Positions 9,178 through 16,024 of a stretch of 33,914 nt of DNA are shown here, in pieces (the first letter of the stretch is position 1; every line of letters starts with the position of its first letter). The stretch covers positions 1 to 33,914 of the forward strand of contig DATJQJ010000003.1 of assembly GCA_035505975.1 (NCBI GenBank), in the 5' to 3' direction. The position numbers and the translations under genes were made by a program. This stretch comes from CAIKOD01 sp035505975 (GTDB taxonomy: Archaea; Halobacteriota; Methanomicrobia; Methanomicrobiales; Methanospirillaceae). Under the pieces are notes generated by a model. It was given only the letters and a program-made list of their open reading frames with translations, was not told the origin of the DNA and ran no database searches.

Positions 9178-9183
9178 GGAGGG
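9178..9183 (+). promoter_or_regulatory. Ribosome binding site deciding a GTG start
   Basis: GGAGGG nine bases before GTG 9193 selects that codon. The nearby GTG at 9186 runs into a stop after a few codons, and no ATG in frame precedes the conserved N-terminus. Confidence 0.65.
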
Positions 9184-9192
9184 TTGTGATCA

Positions 9193-10863
9193 GTGGCTGA
9201 TGGAGAGGTATCGGTAATTATCGGCGGAAAAGCCGGTGAAGGTATCAGCAGCGCGGGACAGGTAACGGCCCAGCTCCTTTCATACCTGGGATACCGTGTC
9301 CATATGTATCTCGATTATCCTTCGCTCATAAAAGGAGGACATAATTATTGCGTTGTCCGTGGAACAACGGGGTATGTCGGGGCAATCCGCGATAAAGCAG
9401 ATTGCCTTGTCGCCCTGGATAAAAACAGCATCGACCGCCATGCCAGATCCCTGTTACCTGGCGGTGCTTTGATATACAATGCCGATACCGTGCGGTCCGG
9501 TATGGGGAACAATGGCACGGCAGTTCATGTCTCTGCAATCCTTTCAGCAGAAACGGCCCCGGAAGTCATGGCAAATTCCGCAATGATCGGGGCATTCGCC
9601 AAGGTTGCGGGTATCGTCTGGCACGATGTGGAGGAGGTGTTTCGTAAAGCCTTAATGAAGGCCGCAGATCTAAATTTAAGAGTGGCCGGGAGGGCCTATC
9701 GTGAGGCCAGTAACCAACTGTCAGTTCCGCGCCTTAACCAGCCGGTACTACCCGTAGTGACGGGGAATGAAGCGATAGCACTTGGTCTCATCGAGGGGGG
9801 ACTTGAAGTGTATTACGGGTATCCGATGTCGCCCATGTCCAGTCTCCTTCATTTCCTCGCAAAGACCTCCCGCGATTTCCACGTGAGGACAGTTCAGCCC
9901 GAGAGCGAGATTGCGGTGGTGCTGATGGCCCTTGGAAGCGCCTATGCCGGCACAAAAGCCGCTGTCGGGACATCAGGCGGGGGATTCTGTCTTATGACCG
10001 AGGGGATCAGTCTTGCCGGGATCGCTGAAATCCCTGTTGTGATCGTCCTTGGGCAGCGGACCGGACCGAGCACCGGCCTTGCGACCTATACCGCCCAGTC
10101 AGATCTCCATTTTGCCCTTAATGCAGGCCAGGGGGACGTGCCGAAATGCATTCTCGCCCCGGGCGATGCAGGCGAAGCCCGGGAATTGTCGGCTCTTGCC
10201 ATGGATATCGCCTGGGCGTACCAGATCCCGGTAATCGTCCTTTCCGACAAGCTCATCAGCGAAGGCATGTTCAGTATCGGACCCGAACCAAAAATACCAG
10301 CCCTCAGATCTTTGGTCGGCAATGAAGAACCTGAAGGACCATACCTCAGATACCGGATCACCGGGTCCGGGATCTCTCCCCTGCGATTTCCTCCCCTCGC
10401 AGGAGGCATTGTCAGGGTAAACAGCCATGTGCATTCCGAGGATGGTATTACCACCGAAGAGCCTGAAATGACCCAGGCGATGGCCGATAAGAGGCAAAAA
10501 AAGATGGAGGTCCTGTCCCGTGAAATAGAAGATCTTTCCCCTGTTGCGGTCGGCGGAGATCCCGATGCAATAACAGGGCTTCTCGCCTGGGGTTCGAACA
10601 AATGGGTCTGCAACGAAGCCGGAGAACAACTCGGACTCCGGGTCGTCAGGCCAAAAATCATCTGGCCCTTTCCGGCACGCGAATTCGCGTCGGCGATGAA
10701 GGGGGTCACAGAATTATATGCCGTCGAGACCAACGAAACCGCCCAGTTTGCACGATACGCAAGCCTTTTTGGATATCGGACGAAAGGAAACGTGCTGAAG
10801 TACGACGGGCGTCCGTTTACCGTCGAGGAACTCGTGCGGGAACTTGAGAAGGCGATATCATGA
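9193..10863 (+). CDS. 2-oxoacid:acceptor oxidoreductase, fused gamma-alpha subunit
   Basis: This 556-residue protein is the large chain of a two-subunit OFOR. Residues 1-180 form the gamma domain (IIGGKAGEGISSAGQ, then YLDYPSLIKGGHNYCVVR), and residues about 190-556 the alpha/PYR domain (GNEAIALGLIEGGLEVYYGY, VGTSGGGFCLMTEG). Such enzymes oxidatively decarboxylate a 2-oxoacid to acyl-CoA with ferredoxin, or run in reverse. The alpha motif usually written YPITPSS reads YPMSPMS here, so the substrate side diverges from 2-oxoglutarate enzymes and the acid cannot be named. The beta subunit starts inside the last codons (ATGA overlap), so the two are co-translated. The start is GTG with a good ribosome binding site. 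Confidence 0.88.
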   Translation: MADGEVSVIIGGKAGEGISSAGQVTAQLLSYLGYRVHMYLDYPSLIKGGHNYCVVRGTTGYVGAIRDKADCLVALDKNSIDRHARSLLPGGALIYNADTVRSGMGNNGTAVHVSAILSAETAPEVMANSAMIGAFAKVAGIVWHDVEEVFRKALMKAADLNLRVAGRAYREASNQLSVPRLNQPVLPVVTGNEAIALGLIEGGLEVYYGYPMSPMSSLLHFLAKTSRDFHVRTVQPESEIAVVLMALGSAYAGTKAAVGTSGGGFCLMTEGISLAGIAEIPVVIVLGQRTGPSTGLATYTAQSDLHFALNAGQGDVPKCILAPGDAGEARELSALAMDIAWAYQIPVIVLSDKLISEGMFSIGPEPKIPALRSLVGNEEPEGPYLRYRITGSGISPLRFPPLAGGIVRVNSHVHSEDGITTEEPEMTQAMADKRQKKMEVLSREIEDLSPVAVGGDPDAITGLLAWGSNKWVCNEAGEQLGLRVVRPKIIWPFPAREFASAMKGVTELYAVETNETAQFARYASLFGYRTKGNVLKYDGRPFTVEELVRELEKAIS

Positions 10864-11714
10864 AGGGAAGCGATCTCATCAGTCAGGCGAAAAATACCTG
10901 GTGCCCGGGTTGTGGGAATTTTGTGGTTCAGCATGCCCTGAAGGACGTTCTTATCCGGATGCACGACGCAGGTCACCAGATCGAAAAATTCGTACTCGTA
11001 GCCGGGATCGGACAGCATGCAAAGATTTTCGATTTCATGAACCTGAACGGGTTCTATTCTCTCCATGGACGGACCATTCCTGTCGCGACGGGGATCAGGG
11101 TCGCCAACCCGGACCTGAAGGTGCTCTGCATTGCCGGTGATGGAGATTGTTATGCCGAGGGACTCGATCATCTGATCTTTGCGGCCAAACGCAACGTCGA
11201 TATCACGGTGATTGTGAATGACAACCGCGTTTATGGTCTGACAACAGGCCAGTTCACACCGACGTCGTTTTCCGGGTTTCGGGGACGATCGACGCCTGAT
11301 GGGGAGAACGAGTCACCTCTGAATCCCCTGCTGCTTGTCCTCTCTGCAGGAGCGACCTTTATTGCACGGGGATATACCGGCAGGCGTGAGCAGCTGAAGG
11401 ATCTCATCGGAATGGCATTGGAACACCGGGGATTTTCAATTGTCGAAGTCCTCCAGATTTGTGCCACCTATAACGACCTTTCTGGGTATTATAACGAACG
11501 TGTCTATACATGGGATGAAGACGGGGTATCAGACTTCAATTCGGCCTTCAACAAGGCGAGGGAATGGGACTACAATACCGATGCACGGATCGGGCTTGGG
11601 GTACTCTACAGGCAGGATAAGCCCCTGTTTGAGGAGAGTTACCCGGTCCCCGCCAGACCGGCCATTTCGGATCGGCATGAAGCGATCAGGAAATTCCTCA
11701 AAGAACGTGCGTAA
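10860..11714 (+). CDS. 2-oxoacid:acceptor oxidoreductase, beta (TPP) subunit, divergent
   Basis: The 284-residue chain carries the thiamine diphosphate site (GDGDCYAEGLDHLIFAAKR, then VNDNRVYG; residues about 93-126) and the start of a 4Fe-4S site, WCPGCG (Cys15, Cys18). In ordinary beta subunits a third ligand sits in GIGCSS; here it is GIGQHAK, with Gln52. A later Cys201 (QICATYND) is kept. The cluster may therefore have an unusual ligand, or be altered or missing. The conserved LHGRTIPVATGI is present. It pairs with the fused gamma-alpha gene upstream. It looks like a distinct OFOR subgroup rather than a standard KorB; substrate unknown. Confidence 0.88.
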   Translation: MKGSDLISQAKNTWCPGCGNFVVQHALKDVLIRMHDAGHQIEKFVLVAGIGQHAKIFDFMNLNGFYSLHGRTIPVATGIRVANPDLKVLCIAGDGDCYAEGLDHLIFAAKRNVDITVIVNDNRVYGLTTGQFTPTSFSGFRGRSTPDGENESPLNPLLLVLSAGATFIARGYTGRREQLKDLIGMALEHRGFSIVEVLQICATYNDLSGYYNERVYTWDEDGVSDFNSAFNKAREWDYNTDARIGLGVLYRQDKPLFEESYPVPARPAISDRHEAIRKFLKERA

Positions 11715-11777
11715 GTTAATAGTTTCCTGGAATCTGGGGAATATTCCGGCATCCAAGGTTTAAAGCGGGAACACCTG

Positions 11778-11783
11778 TATATA
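11778..11783 (+). promoter_or_regulatory. TATA box of the potassium channel gene
   Basis: TATATA stands 26 bases before ATG 11810, consistent with a leaderless archaeal transcript. Confidence 0.5.
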
Positions 11784-11809
11784 CCGGATCCTGATCACTA
11801 TACCTATTC

Positions 11810-12628
11810 ATGTCATCTGCCCAGGTACGCTTCGGACGTTACATCATCGTCCTTGCACTCGTCCTCGCAACAGCCATCACAGGCTTCACTGTTTTCGAGG
11901 GATTATCGCCTTTCGATTCCGTCTACCTGACTATTGTCACTATATCGACCGTTGGCTACGGGGATATTGCGCCAAAGACCGAATTCGGGAAGATCCTCGC
12001 GATGTTTGTCATCCTCGCAGGTGTCGGGATATTCCTGTTTGTATTCGCCCAGGCAATAGAGGCGATGGTAAGCAGTCAGGAGTCCAGGTCGCGGATGAAA
12101 AAGGTCAATATGGTCGTCGGTGCTTTTTTTTCTGAAGCCGGCGTTCCTCTCATCAGGTTGATCAGACCGTCGATAGAAGACAAGGGTTACCTTGATAATG
12201 AAATGAAAATCAAGGAGACCTGGACCGACCAGCAGTTCCGCGATGCCGGGCGCATGATCGGGACCCATGAATTTATCATCGACATTCATCTGGTTGACAT
12301 CGCCGGGGTGCATGGGCTGCTGAAGGACCGGAGGGCATTTCTCGTTCAGCTCCTCCAGCACCCGGCATTATTCGAACACGAATCCTTTACCGACCTGCTC
12401 AATGCTGTGTTTCACCTCGAAGAAGAGTTGTCGGCCCGGGATGGTCTCGGGCCGCTCCCCGAGTCAGATTATTCCCACCTGTCCAAAGATACCCACCGGG
12501 TCATCAGCCTGTTGTTCGTGCAGTGGCTCGAATATCTGAGACACCTGAAGGTAAATTATCCGTACCTGTTCTCCCTTGCAGTCCGGACCAATCCCTTTGA
12601 TGCCGGGGCGTCCCCGATCGTCAGGTAA
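11810..12628 (+). CDS. Two-TM potassium channel with an unrecognised C-terminal domain
   Basis: The 272-residue protein starts with a classic ion-channel-2 pore: membrane helix 1 (about residues 11-29), pore helix, selectivity filter TVGYGD (residues 47-52) and membrane helix 2 (about 60-80). The filter predicts potassium selectivity. The remaining 190 residues are soluble and mostly helical. They do not show the Rossmann GxGxxG pattern of an RCK/TrkA-N domain that usually gates such channels, so gating is unknown. It stands as a single gene with its own TATA box, between the OFOR operon and dph6. Confidence 0.85.
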   Translation: MSSAQVRFGRYIIVLALVLATAITGFTVFEGLSPFDSVYLTIVTISTVGYGDIAPKTEFGKILAMFVILAGVGIFLFVFAQAIEAMVSSQESRSRMKKVNMVVGAFFSEAGVPLIRLIRPSIEDKGYLDNEMKIKETWTDQQFRDAGRMIGTHEFIIDIHLVDIAGVHGLLKDRRAFLVQLLQHPALFEHESFTDLLNAVFHLEEELSARDGLGPLPESDYSHLSKDTHRVISLLFVQWLEYLRHLKVNYPYLFSLAVRTNPFDAGASPIVR

Positions 12629-12860
12629 GGATGGGGTTATTACCAGACCCGCTGGTCCTGACAGATCCGAGCGACAGGAAAATAACCCTGCCTGACATAA
12701 ACTCATGCAGGAAATCAGGGACCCGTAATAGTTTTCCGAATTCCGGTCCCTGACCGGTCCGGTGAACAACATCATTCCCGCGCTTGCGGGGTATAGGACA
12801 CAGGAGAACAACCTTTCAGACGATCGCGGATTTGAGACGGGAATTAAAAGATTTGGTACC
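12629..12860. other. Leader region before the dph6 gene
   Basis: About 230 bases with no supported gene. The frame of the downstream ligase is open back to 12762, but that extension lacks family similarity. An AT-rich GAATTAAAAG at 12841-12850 lies close to the chosen ATG and may be part of the promoter. No stable repeat is evident. Confidence 0.35.
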
Positions 12861-13517
12861 ATGGTTTACGCAGCACTGACATCGGGGGGCAAGGATTCGA
12901 TACTTTCGGTCCAGAAGGCGATCGACCTGGGTATAGATGTTTCGCACCTCGTAACAGTCCGCCCCGGGAACCCTGCATCTCTCATGTTTCATTCTTCCAA
13001 CCTCGATATCGTTCCGGTCATCGCCCGGTTATCGGGTCTTGGTTATGTTGAAATCCAGACGGAAGGGGAGGATGAAGAAGAGCTCGATGACCTGTACCAT
13101 GGTCTTTCGGCCATCGATATCGAGGGTGTGGTGATCGGGGCCATAAATTCTGTTTCCCAACGCGACATGGTCCTTGCCATCGCAAGGGACCTGGAAATCG
13201 AGATGGTTGCGCCGCTCTGGCTCATGGATGTTGAGGCGGTCCTCACCGAAGTCGCCTCGCGTATGGATGCAATTATCGTCGTAACGGCAGATGGCCTTGG
13301 AGAAGAGATGCTCGGATCCCATATCGATGATGCCTTCATCGCAAATCTGAAACAGATCGCGGCAAGGACACATCTCGACCTGGCCGGAGAAGGGGGCGGA
13401 TACGAGAGCATCGCCCTGTATGCCCCCTTCTATTCCCGGCCGGTGCGGTTTTCCGACAAGCGCACCGTGCATCGCCGAACCGGGCGTTACGAGCTGGTCC
13501 TTGGAGGTTTCTCGTAA
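12861..13517 (+). CDS. dph6: Diphthine--ammonia ligase (Dph6-type adenine nucleotide alpha hydrolase)
   Basis: With the ATG at 12861 the product is 218 residues, the usual size of archaeal Dph6-like proteins. It starts MVYAALTSGGKDS with the PP-loop SGGKDS at residues 8-13 and continues with the family blocks SLMFHSSN, GAINSVSQR and PLW. Dph6 amidates diphthine on elongation factor 2 using ATP and ammonium, the last step of diphthamide formation. The C-terminal block usually reading GEGGEYE is GEGGGYES here. The longer frame from 12762 lacks family similarity in its first 33 residues and is rejected. The stop overlaps the start of the DUF2070 gene by one base, so the pair is coupled. Confidence 0.85.
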   Translation: MVYAALTSGGKDSILSVQKAIDLGIDVSHLVTVRPGNPASLMFHSSNLDIVPVIARLSGLGYVEIQTEGEDEEELDDLYHGLSAIDIEGVVIGAINSVSQRDMVLAIARDLEIEMVAPLWLMDVEAVLTEVASRMDAIIVVTADGLGEEMLGSHIDDAFIANLKQIAARTHLDLAGEGGGYESIALYAPFYSRPVRFSDKRTVHRRTGRYELVLGGFS

Positions 13518-15253
13518 TGGTCGCTGCTGGCGATGCAAAGATCGAGCGCCTGACGAGGTACCTGTTCGATGCGCCGTCCTGGCCCGTCTCGCTCCTGATC
13601 GTCATCATCCTCGGTTTGATCATCGATGGAGCGAGTATCAGGTTCTCCGGGTCGCTGTTGTTTCTCGGGACGTTTTGTTTTACCATTCCGGCATTAATCG
13701 CTTTTATTTTGACGAAACCTGCCATAACCGTTGCCGGAAAAACAATGACCTGGAACAGGTCTGCTCTTCTCGCGCTGGCAAGCACCATATTCTCCGTAAT
13801 TATCACCCTTATCGCAGTCCTCGTATCAGTCCGCCTCTTACCCCTTTTTTTTGCCCTTTCCATCGGTTTCATTACAGGGATAAGGCTTGTTGTCCTTGTT
13901 GCCATCTCCGATTACCGTGTCTCGCACATGCTGCCACCTGCACTTTTTCAGGGCATTTCCGGGATCGTCTTCGGAACTCTCCTGTTTCCACCTCCATTCT
14001 TTTTCCTGGCGATAACGATCCTGGTGGTGTTTGTCCTCGTATTTTGTCTGATTATATGGCTTATCGATCGTCCGCTTCACCGGGCCTTCAATATCAGGGT
14101 GCTCTCGTTCCTCAATGCATTCATCGCTCACCTTACCGATGGATCGAAAAAGATGGAGGATTTTTTCCGGGAGATCGGCGAGGAAGTATATGTCCCCCAG
14201 GCAAGCCTTTTTTTTCGCAGACCAGGACGTGACCCCGTTATTTTTACCGTGCCTAACGTTCACCCCGGGCCGATGGGGGACATTGGCGGCGGGAACCTGC
14301 CAAAATGCCTCCAGCAGGCATTCGGCGGGGTGGTTATGGTCCCCCACGGGTGCGCTACGCATGATTTCAACCTCGTTTCAGAAAAAGAGATAGAGAAAAT
14401 AATCCTTGCTGTCAGGGAATCGGAAAAAAATCTCCAGTATTCCGGCACTGCTTCAAGGTCTGAACGTATACAGGCAGGATCGGTTTCACTCCTCGTTCAA
14501 AGGATAGGGAATTCATTCCTGATTGTTGGGACGAGGTCTCCCTTGAGGACCGAGGATCTCGATTTTAATATCGGGATGGTCATAATGTCAGAGGGTCACC
14601 GGGTCAGCGACACCATCGTCTTTATCGATGCGCACAACTGCACGACCGACGATATGTCTCCCGTGCACCCCGCCACTACGGTAGCCCGTGAATATGTACA
14701 GGCCTGCACCGTGGCATTTTCACGTTATGGTTCGTACGATATTTCTCCCCTGCAGGCAGGAGTCTCCCATATTCCGGTTCCATTCAGCCGGGAAGAAGGA
14801 TTTGGGGACCAGGGGATAAAAATACTGGTACTCTCCGCGGGCGGGCAGAAAACGGCGTATGTCCTCTTCGATGGAAATAATATGCAGGCAGGGGTCAGAG
14901 AGGAGTTGAGGAGAACCCTTCTCGGACACGTGGACGAGGTCGAGATCATGACTACGGATTCCCACGTGGTGAACACGGTCACTGGTAACAACCCAGTTGG
15001 CCTTCGCGTTCCGGTGAGTGCATTCGCCCCCTATGTGTTGAAAGGCATTACCGAAGCGATTTCCGATCTCGTGGATGCTGAAGTCGCTGGCAGCACGGCA
15101 GAATGCGAGCGCGTTGTAGTTTTCGGATCACAGAGGATCGCACAACTGGGGAGCACCGTTAATGCGATGTTGTCCCTTATCGCCCCAGTCAGTGCTGTAC
15201 TGGTCCTCCTGGCATTTATTCTCTCTTTTATGGCCTATATGGTAATAACCTGA
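13517..15253 (+). CDS. DUF2070 family membrane protein
   Basis: The 578-residue protein belongs to the archaeal DUF2070 family of predicted membrane proteins. The first about 200 residues contain some six or seven hydrophobic segments, a soluble domain of about 330 residues follows, and one last membrane segment lies near the C-terminus (about 550-575). The soluble part has a conserved-looking metal- or phosphate-site signature: VPNVHPGPMGDIGGGNLP and VPHGCATHDFNL, plus DAHNC. His and Asp clustering suggests a hydrolase-like site facing one side of the membrane, but no activity is established. Its start overlaps the dph6 stop; functional linkage to diphthamide is only an inference from coupling. 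Confidence 0.85.
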   Translation: MVAAGDAKIERLTRYLFDAPSWPVSLLIVIILGLIIDGASIRFSGSLLFLGTFCFTIPALIAFILTKPAITVAGKTMTWNRSALLALASTIFSVIITLIAVLVSVRLLPLFFALSIGFITGIRLVVLVAISDYRVSHMLPPALFQGISGIVFGTLLFPPPFFFLAITILVVFVLVFCLIIWLIDRPLHRAFNIRVLSFLNAFIAHLTDGSKKMEDFFREIGEEVYVPQASLFFRRPGRDPVIFTVPNVHPGPMGDIGGGNLPKCLQQAFGGVVMVPHGCATHDFNLVSEKEIEKIILAVRESEKNLQYSGTASRSERIQAGSVSLLVQRIGNSFLIVGTRSPLRTEDLDFNIGMVIMSEGHRVSDTIVFIDAHNCTTDDMSPVHPATTVAREYVQACTVAFSRYGSYDISPLQAGVSHIPVPFSREEGFGDQGIKILVLSAGGQKTAYVLFDGNNMQAGVREELRRTLLGHVDEVEIMTTDSHVVNTVTGNNPVGLRVPVSAFAPYVLKGITEAISDLVDAEVAGSTAECERVVVFGSQRIAQLGSTVNAMLSLIAPVSAVLVLLAFILSFMAYMVIT

Positions 15254-15383
15254 TTCACGATCTAAGACTGTGTTGTATAGCCGGTAAGCGGCCATCAGCA
15301 TGAATTATATCCACTATAGTCAATGCATTGAATGGTTTTCCCGTAAATACCGTGTCTGACGCCATCTTTTCAAAGACGGACAA

Positions 15384-15391
15384 CATATACT
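15384..15391 (+). promoter_or_regulatory. Possible TATA box of the 116-residue orphan gene
   Basis: The AT-rich CATATACT lies about 15 to 20 bases before ATG 15405. The spacing is short for an archaeal TATA box and the assignment is tentative. Confidence 0.25.
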
Positions 15392-15404
15392 GTCTGGTGA
15401 TGGG

Positions 15405-15755
15405 ATGAAGCAGAACCTGAGATCATCATACCACAGAGCCGGGATCGTAAAGCGCCATGGGAGCGGGGTTATCCTGGAACTGCCTGAAGGCTGTTATTAT
15501 CTTACGCCTGAAGACATCCTCCTCCTTCACAACGACAAGCCGGTTTCTGTAATTGACGGTGCCGGTGAAATATGGGGATGCGCCTGGCTGTCACCAATCC
15601 AGGACAGAAAGAAAAAAGATATTGTTGCAACAATCCGTGACAGGATCTACGTAGTGAACCTGCCTGAGATGGTGCGACTCCTCACCGGTAAAGTGCATAC
15701 CGTGGCATTATCGGAATATCATCGTATAGGCCATCGCGATGTATTGCAGGCCTGA
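15405..15755 (+). CDS. Hypothetical protein, 116 residues
   Basis: I do not recognise this protein. It is soluble, without signal peptide or membrane segment, and appears to be mixed alpha/beta. It begins with a basic segment (MKQNLRSSYHRAGIVKRHG), followed by strands VILELPEGCYYLTPED and KPVSVIDGAGEIWGCAWLSP, then a basic stretch (QDRKKKDIVATIRDRIYVV) and a C-terminal helix. Codon use resembles the neighbours, and the frame is uninterrupted without long opposing frames, so it is probably a real gene. It follows DUF2070 after 151 bases and converges on the M1 aminopeptidase. Confidence 0.55.
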   Translation: MKQNLRSSYHRAGIVKRHGSGVILELPEGCYYLTPEDILLLHNDKPVSVIDGAGEIWGCAWLSPIQDRKKKDIVATIRDRIYVVNLPEMVRLLTGKVHTVALSEYHRIGHRDVLQA

Positions 15756-15888
15756 ATCAGGGCGTCGCAAACGGCCGGCCCATGCATAGACTTACCGGGC
15801 GATTTTCAAAAAATTGAATCTGTCGGATTATCGATTCGTCTTCAGGAGTTCAACTGACAAGAGTGGTTTCACCCCACCTGGCCTACCC

Positions 15889-15914
15889 CCCCACCAGATA
15901 GCTATCGGGTGGGG
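15889..15914. terminator. Near-perfect inverted repeat between convergent genes
   Basis: CCCCACC (15889-15895) pairs with GGTGGGG (15908-15914), and the inner GATAG/CTATC (15897-15906) is a perfect palindrome; only one A/G mismatch interrupts the 26-base repeat. It lies between the orphan gene and the end of the convergent aminopeptidase gene. It may separate transcripts, or bind a dimeric regulator; the cruciform-like centre without a loop makes a dyad protein site equally possible. Confidence 0.35.
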
Positions 15915-16024
15915 CCGGACAGGGGACAAGTCATTTTGACCGCGTTTAAACCCTGTCTCAACCGGGGTCGCTGGAACGATGGATATTGTCGTGGGAGCGA
16001 TCGATTCGTAATTCTTTTGATTTT

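Noticed and set aside
10086..11171. 361-residue open frame antisense to the OFOR genes
   Set aside because: It lies opposite two genes with clear motifs, and its translation is Arg/Ser-rich without domain or start signal; an artefact of the GC-rich third-position bias.
12762..12860. Longer start for the Dph6-type ligase
   Set aside because: The family begins right before the PP-loop; the extra 33 residues look non-coding.
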